Notes: generated by a model not told the origin, from the letters alone. A DNA stretch of 64,000 bases from Oreohelix idahoensis (GCA_024509875.1 JAMPIV010011329.1:565501-629500), one strand, 5' to 3'. Counted from the first letter of the stretch, positions 10,831 to 23,230 are shown. Translations and numbers: made by a program.

Positions 10831-11956
10831 CCTTATCTACATGAAACTGTGTTACTACAGTCTAAATACCCCGTGTAGTTCACGTGGGGTCTCTGATGAG
10901 GACTACAGTCTATATACCCCGTGTAGTTCACGTGGTGTCTCTGATGAGGACTACAGTCTATATACCCCGTGTAGTTCACGTGGTGTCTCTGATGAGGACT
11001 ACAGTCTATATACCCCGTGTAGTTCACGGGGGATCTCTGATGAGGACTACAGTCTATATACCCCGTGTAGTTCACGTGGTGTCTCTGATGAGGACTACAG
11101 TCTATATACCCTTTGTAGTTCACGTGGGATCTCTGATGAGGACTACAGTCTATATACCCCGTGTAGTTCCCGTGGTGTCTCTGATGAGGACTACAGTCTA
11201 TATACCCCGTGTAGTTCCCGTGGTGTCTCTGATGAGGACTACAGCCTATATACCCCGTGTAGTTCACGTGGGGTTTCTGATGAAGACTACAGTCTATATA
11301 CCCCGTGTAGTTCACGTGGTGTCTCTGATGAGGACTACAGTCTATATACCCCGTGTAGTTCACGTGGGGTCTCTGATGAAGACTACAGTCTATATACCCC
11401 GTGTAGTTCACGTGGTGTCTCTGATGAGGACTACAGTCTATATACCCCGTGTAGTTCACGTGGGATCTCTGATGAGGACTACAGTCTATATACCCCGTGT
11501 AGTTCCCGTGGTGTCTCTGATGAGGACTACAGTCTATATACCCCGTGTAGTTCCCGTGGTGTCTCTGATGAGGACTACAGTCTATATACCCCGTGTAGTT
11601 CACGTGGTGTCTCTGATGAAGACTACAGTCTATATACCCCGTGTAGTTCACGTGGTGTCTCTGATGAGGACTACAGTCTATATACCCCGTGTAGTTCACG
11701 TGGTGTCTCTGATGAGGACTACAGTCTATATACCCCGTGTAGTTCACGTGGTGTCTCTGATGAGGACTACAGTCTATATACCCCGTGTAGTTCACGTGGG
11801 ATCTCTGATGAGGACTACAGTCTATATACCCCGTGTAGTTCCCGTGGTGTCTCTGATGAGGACTACAGCCTATATACCCCGTGTAGTTCACGTGGGGTCT
11901 CTGATGAAGACTACAGTCTATATACCCCGTTTAGTTCACGTGGTGTCTCTGATGAG
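10831..11956 (+). CDS. Candidate exon encoding a 16-residue tandem repeat protein
   Basis: One open frame runs through all 23 copies of a 48-bp unit encoding DYSLYTPCSSRGVSDE. A strong acceptor (TTTACTTTTCAG, ending 10830) precedes it in an open frame, and the last unit ends GATGAG followed by GTAAAG, a consensus donor at 11957. There is an in-frame ATG at 10841. Recurrent unit variants are AGT/AGC, TCA/TCC, GGT/GGG, GTC/GTT and GAG/GAA (all synonymous) and one V-to-I; the missense changes are singletons, two of them at the array edges. Two other frames are also open but would turn these variants into missense. The product would be acidic, Ser/Tyr-rich with one Cys per repeat; I do not recognise it. 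A noncoding minisatellite remains possible. Confidence 0.5.
10856..11956. repeat. 48-bp minisatellite, 23 copies
   Basis: Head-to-tail copies spaced exactly 48 bp apart with no indels. Marker variants recur about every seven units: GGGATC in units 6, 13 and 20; TCCCGT in 7-8, 14-15 and 21; GATGAAGAC in 9, 16 and 22. This indicates a higher-order repeat of about 336 bp with one unit lost in the last round. Most units carry CACGTG and CTATATA. Confidence 0.97.
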
Positions 11957-12140
11957 GTAAAGAAAGAATAGGCTCACTGCCCATATCGTATTGTGCCATT
12001 TCTCATTTTTTCATGTTCCATTTCCCCATATATTACCCCACTGTGGTATGTCCGAAGATTTGGCACCATACTCCTCCTTTCCAAGGCATGTGCTTAAATT
12101 TGGCTATTTTGCAAGGGAAAATGGACCATCTAAATATTAC
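11957..12140. other. Unclassified spacer after the 48-bp array
   Basis: If the array is an exon this is the start of its downstream intron. I see no further coding signal. Confidence 0.3.
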
Positions 12141-12143
12141 AAC

Positions 12144-12225
12144 CTAACTCTTACTATACGGCTCGCCACTTGAAGTGGCGAGCCAGATGTTCCAAATATA
12201 CGGCTCGCCATCTCAAGTGGCACAT
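12144..12225 (+). mobile_element. Possible piggyBac 5' end with a hairpin
   Basis: CTAACTCTTACTATACGG near 12144 loosely resembles a TTAA plus piggyBac-type terminus. At 12160-12184 GGCTCGCCACTT and AAGTGGCGAGCC form a 12-bp perfect stem with one spacer base, and part of the arm is repeated at 12203. It lies about 100 bp before the transposase start, where subterminal inverted repeats are expected. Confidence 0.35.
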
Positions 12226-12274
12226 GCAGTAAGTCTCTATCGGCAGAGTTTAATGAAAAATTGTCGATGTTTTA

Positions 12275-12667
12275 ATGGCTTCATCTTCAAACGATTCTAA
12301 ACCAAATGTTATCGGCTGTGCAAGCAGCACGACTTATTTCTTCTTGGATTGAACATGAGGATGATCAGTTATTGAGTGACGATGACAGTTCAGATTCAGA
12401 ATATATTTTGCCCAGCGAATATATATGTAATCAAAACACTGAATCAGATGAGAAGGGGGCGTTTCCCCTAGCTGGTTCTGTCAGTAGTACTAGTACTAGA
12501 AATGCCAGGCCAGTGAAAAGACAACAAGGAAAGGGTAAAGCTCCTGTAGCGAAAGGTTTTCTTGGTGTGATGATAGTGGTAGAGAAGAAGTAGAATCTCT
12601 CTCCAGAAAGTATGAAGTCCCAGTGCCAGAGAAGTACACTGGTATCACAATTGAGTTACGGCTGTGA
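12275..12667 (+). pseudogene. piggyBac-type transposase, N-terminal fragment
   Basis: The ATG at 12275 opens a frame that shifts after about 20 codons. The main frame (to 12593) has an acidic N-terminal region with SDDDSSDSEY, typical of piggyBac transposases, then a basic stretch. A further shift near 12570 leads to a frame ending at about 12667 that can be read as KYEVPVPEKYTG. No DDD domain is present here; the matching C-terminal part lies at 24474-25650. The paralogue on the minus strand at 33440-33640 is more decayed. Confidence 0.6.
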
Positions 12668-13150
12668 ATACTCTGAGCTGGACAATAGATTTAGGCTTCA
12701 GAAGTATACTGTGCCACTTTCGCTATAGTAACCCTATGTGATAATATAATTAAATTAGAAAAAGTAACTCAAAATTTAACAGTTAAAAATTTACCAAGTC
12801 AAATGAGTACAATTTCATAATTTATTATGTACATTTATATATTCTTGTAATGAGAAATGGGTGTTGGAAGATGGTAAAATGTATGATTATTTATAGTTAC
12901 AAATTAAAATAAATAATAGAAAAAAGTTCTTGGATGTATCTTCCAAGGAAATTATAAAGTCTGTCACAATAGTTTGATATCTCTTGCTATCTAGTTTCTA
13001 GCTTTTTATCATCATGGACAGGTACTATTGAAACCACTCACAGTGGTTGTTGGATGGATACACATAAACTCATCTTGTGTTTGTTCGAGGTTCCTGAGAC
13101 ACACTTGAATCAATAGACTGTCCTTCAGCCCGCCCTATAACTACGGAGGA
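12540..13150 (+). repeat. Arm of an inverted duplication (partner 33010-33600)
   Basis: From the end of the piggyBac fragment to about 13145 this matches the reverse complement of 33010-33600 along most of its length, with scattered substitutions and small indels. Landmarks shared: CTGAGCTGGACAATAG, AGAAATGGGTGTTGG, GGCAAGAGATA-like and CCGCCCTATAA. It is AT-rich and noncoding. In the partner the match continues straight into what is here 17655, so about 4.5 kb has been inserted here or lost there. Confidence 0.85.
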
Positions 13151-13761
13151 CTAAGGTGTTGAAGATTGGTTGACCTCTAGGCTTCAGTTAGAACAATATA
13201 CATGAATAAATCACATGTTATGATACATGGGTACGATATAACCTTTGCCTTCCACTTATGGATGCCAAGTCACTTATGTACTTACTGGTATGTCGTAAGC
13301 TTCCAGGCAAGAACTAGCCATGATATATTTGGCTAACCAATTAATGGTTATGCTTCCTGACAATGCCGGTGGAGGTTATCTCTGGTTAGCGTCATTCCCT
13401 TTTTATTATGTCTGATACAATCAAATCGTAAATTGTGACGAAAGTACTGAGATTCTGTCTTTCAAATGGCCCATGTCTTTTTCTCCTTGCATTTTGTTCA
13501 CTATTTTTGGAGGGATTACAGAAAAATCCTTCCCCATGTTTCTTCTCCTTCTATTTATTTACGTTTTTCAGAGAGATTACGGTGGAGTTTCATCTCATCT
13601 ACATCTATGTTCCTTCTCTATGACTAGTAGTCTTGTTTAGTGTTGGTGTGTAGGGAACTGTTGCATTATTATTCTAGACGAAGGACTTTAGAGCCTAGAT
13701 CAGATTGGCACCAGTTTTAGTCTTTTTAAAGATATGGCATGCGGCTAGACGCATTTTCGGG

Positions 13762-13764
<3 letters not shown>
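13151..13764. other. Unclassified
   Basis: No gene or element recognised. A 62-codon open frame at 13435 is hydrophobic low-complexity sequence without support. Confidence 0.3.
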
Positions 13765-13850
<86 letters not shown>

Positions 13851-13860
13851 TCATCATCAT
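13765..13860. repeat. (TA)n tract ending in (CAT)n, tail of the adjacent LINE
   Basis: About 84 bp of TA dinucleotides followed by CATCATCATCAT. On the minus strand this reads as ATG repeats then TA repeats directly after the LINE 3' region. RTE-type LINEs commonly end in short simple repeats, so this may be the LINE tail expanded by slippage. Confidence 0.75.
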
Positions 13861-13869
13861 GTGACGTAT

Positions 13870-15263
<1,394 letters not shown>

Positions 15264-15344
15264 CCGACATTGTTGCTTCATTGGCTACTAGAGGGTAGGG
15301 CTTAATCCCGTTTCTTTGTCTAAAACCCATGCACGTTGCATCAG

Positions 15345-15572
15345 AATGATCTAAGGTTCTGATTGGCTGAGAGCTAACTGCAGTTGAAATGCAGAGCTCC
15401 CATTGGCTTAGAACCACGCCGCGCATATGACGTCATGAAGTCGGCGCGTGGGGTCTTGATAATAAATACGCCCGAATTTCATAAGTTCGGTCTCTAAAAA
15501 TTAATTGCCAAACCGCGTTCCTGATTCAAATTATCGATTGCCTTCAGTGGGAAAATTCGAAATTTGGTAAGC
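15345..15572 (+). promoter_or_regulatory. Promoter-like segment with a possible first exon
   Basis: Within about 120 bp there are two inverted CCAAT boxes (GATTGGCTG near 15361 and CATTGGCTT near 15400), a full CRE/ATF palindrome TGACGTCA near 15429, and an AT-rich TATA-like AATAAATA near 15462. About 100 bp downstream, TTTGGTAAGC near 15564 fits a splice donor. This arrangement resembles a CRE/CCAAT promoter, though a solo LTR or other element could carry the same motifs. No protein start is assigned. Confidence 0.35.
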
Positions 15573-17560
15573 AGAATTTTCGTGGTAACTTTATTTAATT
15601 TTTGTCTAAGCCTAGGCCGATCAGTAAAGTTTCTTGGGAAGTTTTAGTTTAATTTAATTCTTAACTCCAGAGCCATCAATACTATCCTGGTGATAAGACT
15701 TGAGAGACCTAATAGGTCCAGTTATTTCCTTATTGAAGGAATAGCGTTGTCTAGATGGTTTAGATGTTGCGAGGTTACGGCCATGCTTGGATTTATTTCA
15801 AAAACAGGTCTGCAGAGAAACCCGCATCTGCGAATTTTATTTATGTACAGAATAGCGGAAGTCTGTGTATTTGTGATTTTATTGAGAATGTAATGCTACA
15901 AGTTATTCATATTATATAGTTACCCATCTATCTGTAAGCACGGGAGTGATAGAGGTATTACTTGGAGCACGTGGGTGCGTTCATTACGGTATATTTATTT
16001 GATACGATGTTCAGAGGGACGAGGGGGAGAGAAGCACGTGGTCATAAAAATGGTAACCACGTGTTTGTAACTACTGAGATTTAATTGATAACCATTATGG
16101 ATAACTTCTAGGCATGTTTATGCTAGCATCTAAAAGGGTTATATGTTATTGATTGTGCATTATTGTTCTGTGTAGTCAGACGACGGTCAGCCATTGTTTA
16201 TTTTGGGCTCAGGTAGAGATGGGAGAGAAGGGAGCTCAGTGGGGGAGCGGACTTTGTTGGCATGATTTTGTATGGTAATAGGCTAACGGGAGAGAGTAGG
16301 GGAGTTATATGTTATTAGAAATGTATTATTTACGTGTTGTTTAGCTGTTGTGTTTTTTTTTTTTTGTCTAACAGCAGGTAGCGCGGTTTTTTGAGGGAGC
16401 AGAGCGGAAGTTGCAATAACTTCCTCCCGGCAAAAAGATTGGCATCTCAGACGCAGGGTTTGAGATCTTGCCAGAGAAGGACGAAGAAAACAGAAAAACC
16501 CGTTTTTCCAGGCAGGGGAAGACATTTCTCTAGTGGAAATAGCATTCGTGGGAAAATCCATGAGCGCTAAGCTCGTTCTGTTACACACGCAAAATTGGCA
16601 TGCTACCAGCGTTGTCGTAATTATTTCACTTCGTCCCGGCCATAATAACGCCGAAGGCCTGAACCCATAGGAGGGCGAGGGCAGGTAACTCCAGAGGTGT
16701 TTGGAGAAACCAGCTACCTATTCCAATTTCCAGAATCCAGTGGGGTTCTTTTTAAACCTTAGTCATCAGTTCCAGAATGGTGGAGAGAGAGAGGGTGACC
16801 ATACTCTCCACAGAAGTCATCGCAGTTGTCCCAAGTATAGCAGATGACAGCTGCTGACGGTTTTTAGACGAGTTAATTGTGTAGCAGTGTGCAAGAGATT
16901 TCAGGATAGGCTGTGTAGAAACAGAGTCTGCGCAGAGTTGGTGTAGACACTTTGTAGTTGTTCCAGCTGACTGTGCACTCAACATTTAATTTAGAATAGT
17001 TGTTGAAGTGGAGAATTGACCTCTGAGACCCCACCTAGGGCAGTGTGGTTTATTTTGTTTAATCCTAACTTCTGTCCCCATACAGGTTGAAATTGTGGGA
17101 GAAGGGTTGGGGTTGATGCATTTTTAACTGTGCTTGATTTTGTTCCAGGTGTGCACCCTCGCACTTTATGTATTTGACATGTATGTGAGTTTTTTTTTGT
17201 TTGTTTATAGGTATATAATAAAAAAAACTTGTACACTTCTTTTAGCTGAATCAGTCATTTCATTTAAGTACAGTAGCTATATGTTGTCTGTATCTTGGTG
17301 TTTGTGAATCTTGATATAACCTTATCCCCTTAGGGTAGCTAGAGGTCGTTGACAACTATAGCACATAAGACGTCCGAAGTGGCGAGGAAAGAATCAACCT
17401 TGGTTCTTAACCTCGGAGCCAATAGTGTCAACTGTTCACATTTCACTATCATTTTCTTCTAAATCTATCTTTTCAGTCTTTCTTCTCACTAGTGTCTTGT
17501 CACTACATGTAGACAGTCTCTAGTCCTAAATCCATTTCGTGACATAAATAAAATCTGAAA
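15573..17560. other. Unclassified 2-kb stretch
   Basis: Several short open frames (up to 101 codons at 16283-16588 minus) show no conserved motif. If 15345-15572 is a promoter this would be intron or a noncoding transcript. I see no element termini. Confidence 0.3.
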
Positions 17561-17654
17561 TAAAATGATATTAGTCACACATATCTTTAATAAACTTACA
17601 TACCCTCTTAGGATTAATAAGCGCCTGGTGAGGCTGTATTTGTTGAAGTTAATC

Positions 17655-17864
17655 TGCCCTGCATGCAGTGTGAAAGAAAAAACTTTTCTAGCAGATACTG
17701 TCTTCCAGTTTCTCACTCTGGCTTCTGGATTTGGTGTGTGTGATTTTCAACGAGCCGCTCTGTCCTTATATTTGGGCGACTCTCCCGTACGAGAGAGCGT
17801 CGTCTGAAGTCCTATAAGTTTTCGTTTAATCTCTTGGTTTGAGGCGATCTGTGCTTTTTCTGTA
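17655..17864 (+). repeat. Second arm segment of the inverted duplication (partner 32800-33030)
   Basis: Matches the reverse complement of about 32800-33020 through GATACTGTCTTCCAGTTTCT, GGATTTGGTGTGTGTG and TTTTCGTTTAATCTC. It ends in the 14-bp GTGCTTTTTCTGTA that is duplicated at 19361 across composite element 1. Confidence 0.85.
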
Positions 17865-19360
17865 AATTAATATGAAACAAATATAAAGGTATGTTATCAG
17901 GCACTCGCAGGAAATAAAGAAGTAGAACACCAGACAACAGAAAAAACAACAGACATGAGTGGCTTACCCAGGATTTGAACACTGGACCTTCCGTGCGACA
18001 ACCCCGCCTAGCCATGCAAGCGAATCACACTATCCGCTCTGCCATCTACGCATCATCAAAAAATGATGTTTCAATGGCAGGTCAATAGTGCGAACCACAA
18101 TACACGACACCAGAAGTCCTCCATGGGCAGTTCAGCCTATTAATGACGCAATCACTTCTGTTGTATTTCTATCAAGCAGTATAGGCCGAATCCAACAAGA
18201 CCCTTAGGACCTTAATACTATGTCCAGTAAATGATAGTAGACTAGAACAGTGAGAACAGGATAGTGGGTAGGTTTGGTATTGTACAAACATTTATTACAA
18301 ATAAGGGAGGGAAACCTGAGGCCTGTAAATAGTAAATTAATATGAAACAAATATAAAGGTATGTATCAGGCACTCGCAGGAAATAAAGAAGTAGAACACC
18401 AGACAACAGAAAAACAACAGACATGAGTGGCTTACCCAGGATTTGAACACTGGACCTTCCGTGCGACAACCCCGCCTAGCCATGCAAGCGAATCACACTA
18501 TCCGCTCTGCCATCTACGCATCATCAAAAAATGATGTTTCAATGGCAGGTCAATAGTGCGAACCACAATACACGACACCAGAAGTCCTCCATGGGCAGTT
18601 CAGCCTATTAATGACGCAATCACTTCTGTTGTATTTCTATCAAGCAGTATAGGCCGAATCCAACAAGACCCTTAGGACCTTAATACTGTGTCCAGTAAAT
18701 GATAGTAGACTAGAACAGTGAGAACAGGATAGTGGGTAGGTTTGGTATTGTACAAACATTTATTACAAATAAGGGAGGGAAACCTGAGGCCTGTAAACAG
18801 TAAATTAATATGAAACAAACATACCTTTATATTTGTTTCATATTAATTTACTGTTTACAGGCCTCAGGTTTCCCTCCCTTATTTGTAATAAATGTTTGTA
18901 CAATACCAAACCTACCTACTATCCTGTTCTCACTGTTCTAGTCTACTATCATTTACTGGACACAGTATTAAGGTCCTAAGGGTCTTGTTGGATTCGGCCT
19001 ATACTGCTTGATAGAAATACAACAGAAGTGATTGCGTCATTAATAGGCTGAACTGCCCATGGAGGACTTCTGGTGTCGTGTATTGTGGTTCGCACTATTG
19101 ACCTGCCATTGAAACATCATTTTTTGATGATGCGTAGATGGCAGAGCGGATAGTGTGATTCGCTTGCATGGCTAGGCGGGGTTGTCGCACGGAAGGTCCA
19201 GTGTTCAAATCCTGGGTAAGCCACTCATGTCTGTTGTTTTTATGTTGTCTGGTGTTCTACTTCTTTATTTCCTGCGAGTGCCTGATAACATACCTTTATA
19301 TTTGTTTCATATTAATTTACTGTTTACAGGCCTCAGGTTTCCCTGACTTATTTGTAATAA
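17865..19360 (+). mobile_element. Composite tRNA-like repeat element 1
   Basis: 1496 bp flanked by a perfect 14-bp duplication GTGCTTTTTCTGTA (17851-17864 and 19361-19374). The paralogue at about 32790 carries one copy and no insert, so this is an insertion. Inside, two units of about 470-480 bp lie in minus orientation, then one in plus orientation plus a roughly 41-bp 3' extension (from CTGTTTACAGGCCTCAGG to TTTGTAATAA). Each unit contains a type II tRNA-like stretch with an A box TGGCAGAGCGGA and a B-box-like GTGTTCAAATCC. No protein is encoded. The constant ends, inverted-then-direct repeats and short 3' extension recall the terminal repeats of Penelope-like elements; that assignment is inference. 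Confidence 0.8.
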
Positions 19361-19374
19361 GTGCTTTTTCTGTA

Positions 19375-19588
19375 CTTTTTTTTTTCACTGCACACTTATA
19401 TCCTTCCTTCTTTCCTAGGTATCCTTTCATTTTCCCCATATGAAGCTTTCATTCTATTCAAGTTTTATGAAAATCCGTTTGGGCATGTATTTATAATAAA
19501 TTGTTAAAAGATATTTCGCTAACTTTTAGGAGATGTGATGACGATGAAAATTATCAATTATTTTTAAAACTATTTACATTTGAATAAT
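19375..19588 (+). repeat. Third arm segment of the inverted duplication (partner about 32580-32790)
   Basis: Resumes the match interrupted by composite element 1: TAGGTATCCTTTCATTTTCC, GCTTTCATTCTAT and GCTAACTTTTAG are shared with the reverse complement of 32580-32790. It ends in TAAT, the target site of the LTR element that follows. Confidence 0.85.
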
Positions 19589-20348
19589 TGTGACAGTACG
19601 GACTGTTACGTCGGATTAACACTAAGGTGCTGCCACTTAATTATAGTTAGGGTAAGAATACTTAGCAAGATTAAACACTAAGTATTTGAACGTGTCTAGT
19701 TAGTGTAATAACACTAGTCACAAATCCTATGAGTGATTTAATTAAAGTGTTCAGGAATGACGTCATCGAACTTGGGGTAGAATTGCTCAGTAGCTAGGAC
19801 GGAAGTGATGGTTTGAGAGAAAGGGAGTTAAGTGAGTTGGTTTTAGGCACGAGACGAGCGAGGCAGTGATTTTGGGGTTTTGGACCATCTTGTAAGTTCG
19901 ATGGCTGTGTGTTATTTCTTGGGATGACTGGTTTGTATACCACAGAAGCACATGTAATTATGAACTATTATGAAGTTGTCAGAGTGTGCAGACACTTAAT
20001 AAAGGTGTTCATTCATATTTTACACCAGCCTGAACTTATTTCCTGAACGTCATTAGGAAGTGTCGTTTGTTTACATCAGGTAATTGAGAAAAGAATGTTA
20101 CCATATTTTCGACGATCATCCAGCCTAAAACATAAACACAGTTACGAGTCTCCAAAAGAACCACCTGGGTTATGTTCCTATTCTGTAATCACCATCTCTG
20201 GCAGTCGCCAGTAAAACAACAGATGAACATTGATAAAAGATTCCGCCCCATTCTCACCCTGTCACACTAGACTTGATTTGTCACCGTGACCAAGCCCGGT
20301 CACATCTAACTTGATTCGGTGCCGTTCCCGTCTACTCCCCCGGCCACA
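19589..20348 (+). repeat. 5' LTR of the young element
   Basis: Starts TGTGACAGTACGG and ends CCCCGGCCACA. TGACGTCA occurs near 19756. A CTGTCACA that mirrors the start lies at 20259-20266, but the identity between copies continues 82 bp beyond it, so the LTR end is placed at 20348. Confidence 0.88.
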
Positions 20349-20390
20349 TAACTTGATTTGATGCCCGTGACCAGCTCGTAACTGTTTTTT

Positions 20391-21712
20391 ATGATGGATT
20401 CACCCATTCAACAGCTAGAGCATCAAGTATTTTTGTTGCAAAAGAAAAACCACCTGCTTCAACAACAATTGTCACAGCAACAAACAGCTGCTGGAAGGGC
20501 ACACTGGAACAGTCTCAATAAAAGACACTGTCGAATTTCAGTGAGAAACGTTATCAATATAATAAAACAAGGAAAGATAATTGAAGTAAATAATGTTACG
20601 AGTGACAAACAAAGATGTATGGTAACGACAGAAAATGGACTAAGAGCATATATAAAGCCAATAACACAGTGGAGAAAAACCTTTAACAGACGTTATCATT
20701 CCTGTTCCACCGCTGAGGTTCATATCCCTCCACCTGAGCTGTACTCACGTGTCCACTCCCGTGACGCTCGTTTGTCTGAGTTACCCTCCGTTACTCCAGG
20801 CCTCTTTCATGCTTCGCCTCAGCATATTATTGTACCTCCTATTACTGCCACAACTCCTGTCCATACCTCCCTTCCTCCCCTGTTCACCTCTCTTCTGATT
20901 CCACTTTTCCTCCCTCTGTTCACCTCTCTTCAGACCTCACTTTTCCTCCCTCTGTTCCCCTCCCTTCAGACCCCGCTTTTCCTCCCTCTGTTCATCTCTC
21001 TTCTGACCCCGCTTTTCCTCCCCCTGGTTATTTTCCTCCGCCTCCCTCCGACCTTGATACAGAACCTGAGTCTGACTTTTCAGATTTTGAACCTTCTCTT
21101 CCTCCTTATGGTTATTTTCCTCCGCCTCCCTCCGACCTTGATACAGAACATGAGTCTGACTCTTCAGATGTTGAATCTTCTCTTTCTCCTTATGGTTATT
21201 TTCCTCCGCCTCCCTCCGACCTTGATACAGAACATGAGACTGACTCTTCAGATGTTGAACCTTCTCTTTCTCCTTATGGTTATTTTCCTCCGCCTCCCTC
21301 CGACCTTGATACAGAACATGAGACTGACTCTTCAGATGTTGAACCTTCTCTTCCTCCTTATGGTTATTTTCCTCCACCTCCCTCCGGTTATTTTTCTCCC
21401 CCTTCCTCTGATCTTGACTCTTCCCCCGATTATTCTTCTTTTGATATTGGACCTGATGTTCCTCTTCCCTCAGCTCGTTTTCTCTTTAGACGTCGTCATC
21501 CAAAATTCATTTACGATTCTGTTCCCTTTCCTAAGCCCCTTCACCAGCGGGCCGCCCATGTACGAACCCGTTTTCGTCGCTCCCGTGGTTCTGTTCATTC
21601 TCCTTACCGTAGTCCCTCTCCTCCGCCTCTCCCTCCCCCTGTCACACCTCCGTCCCGTAGATTGCGTGTTCCCCTCCGTTATCCTCATACCAGTCCGCAG
21701 CCTCCACCCTGA
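20391..21712 (+). CDS. Unknown proline/serine-rich protein of the young LTR element, frameshifted
   Basis: Starts MMDSPIQQLEHQ. Residues 5-45 form a Gln/Leu-rich probable coiled coil, followed by a basic segment (to about residue 105) and a Pro-rich stretch. The frame called from the ATG stays open to 21800, but after about 20877 it turns into low-complexity sequence, whereas the -1 frame carries a clear 28-residue repeat (84-bp period, four copies at 21027-21362) beginning GYFPPPPSDLDTE and followed by acidic Ser clusters, then a basic Arg-rich end and a stop at 21710. One lost C in the run at 20877-20880 would explain this; programmed shifting is the alternative. It occupies the gag position but has no zinc knuckle and I do not recognise it. 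Confidence 0.55.
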
Positions 21713-23230
21713 CCCTCCCGTTGTTTCCCGTAGTCCATGCCATTGTTCCTACATCCCAACCTACACAGTACGATCCTCGCCTGTTATTGTAAGCCATTGA
21801 AAGATTGGAAGCAATGAACATTTTTGCAAAGATGTTTACAAATTGAACTGCACTTACCTCCAAATGCCGTCTCCGGCCAGGTTGACATTTCCTGCCCTGC
21901 TATTATCTTTAACATGAAGTCGACCCTGCTTCTCGTGTCTTCCGATGCAGGTCTCCTGCGCAATACCCTCCTGCTGAATTGCTTGATCCTGATGCTACCG
22001 TGAAGACCAATCGTTACGCATCGTTGAACATCTGGGTTACACACTTTACGCACATTTCCAGTTCAGATAGGAAAGTCCAACAGCCGTTATTTATGGAGAG
22101 CTGTTACATTTTCGTCCGCAAGAAAGACATTGCCGAATCTGCCAGAACATGAACATTTCCATCACGACATCCTTTCGACCACGGCTGATGGAGATCCACC
22201 AACTCAGAAGATCTCTGCAGTCCTGATATATTGTAGTTGATGTAGTTCCCTTTTACACGCGTTAGCGTCATTATGTCACATTATTTTTGTCTGATCTCAT
22301 TTTTTTAACCATCTTTTGTACCCCTATGATTTTTTTGTGTTTTTCTTTTTGCCATGTTTCTGACGTAAGATTTTACCCAGATTTTTTTTAAGGTTTACAT
22401 CGTTCTGTTGTACCAAATAAAAGTGATTAACTAATGTACATCTTCACCCGCCACTAATGTTGGCATCATTCACGATTCATTATGATGATGACACCATATT
22501 GCATTATGATTGTTTGAATTTTCGGTTATTGTTACAACGACACTCATACATGTGATTTAACTATTTGCCCATTTATATATTCTATACCATTGTCCATTGA
22601 TTACCATGTTTCTATTCCATTCATTGTTTCCGGTTATTGTTACACCGGCAAAGTCATTTTTTTAAAATGAGAATTACCCATTTTGCCCATACTTTGCCAC
22701 CAAGTTCTGTGGTTCTATTTCCATTTGTTCCATTCATATTTTTTTTCATCACCCACTTCAGTGAAGTGTAGGGTGACAGCCTTTTTATGTGCACCTGCCA
22801 TATTTTTTTTGCCAATTTTTGTTTTCCTTGCGACGTTAACTCGCTTGTCATTTATTTCATGTTTTACGATTCGCACAAGTGTGAGAGATATTGATGACTA
22901 TAAAACCATAAAGCGTTTTGTTAGTTCGTTAATGAATGTTAGTTACTGTTCTATTTTGCTCATATATTTTTTTTTGCCATTTATTAGTACTATTTGTAGC
23001 TACCATAACCTCCATAGTTTTTTTTGGTTTTTTTTTCCATGTGTCCCCCGTTTATGTTTTGTCCATCAGTCCCTACCCCTTCATGATCGATTTTTGTGTG
23101 TGTGAAATGTTAATGGCGTTATTTCATCCATTATTCCCATCTATTGTTTATTGTAGTCCTTCCGATATGATTTATGGTAGGATACATGAATCCCAATAAT
23201 TTTGTTTTAGAGTTAGTGGCCCCGGGCGTA
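21713..23230 (+). other. 3' interior of the young LTR element, noncoding
   Basis: About 1.5 kb rich in T runs with many stops. A 140-codon frame at 22683 is hydrophobic and T-run driven, and I do not call it. The sequence before the 3' LTR (GTGGCCCCGGGCGTA) is not a purine tract. Confidence 0.5.

Noticed and set aside
10880..10960. Hammerhead ribozyme suggested by CTGATGAG in every 48-bp unit
   Set aside because: A stem can be drawn after it (GGACTACA with TGTAGTTC) but the required GAA after the stem is missing and the GTC triplet directly abuts the core.
10856..11956. Array of CACGTG E-boxes or TATA motifs as a regulatory element
   Set aside because: The variant TCCCGT destroys the E-box in several units while remaining synonymous, so protein coding explains the pattern better. 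It is not excluded.
10833..11960. Other open frames across the 48-bp array (358 codons on plus, 352 on minus)
   Set aside because: They are open only because the period is a multiple of three and lacks stops. Recurrent unit variants would be missense there, and the splice signals fit the 10841 frame.
20937..21377. Minus-strand charged repeat ORF opposite the proline-rich ORF
   Set aside because: It is the antisense of the 84-bp repeat in the young LTR element. The plus frame continues into further sensible sequence before and after, whereas this one does not.
22683..23199. Hydrophobic 140- and 87-codon ORFs that look like membrane proteins
   Set aside because: Driven by T runs in the noncoding 3' part of the young LTR element.
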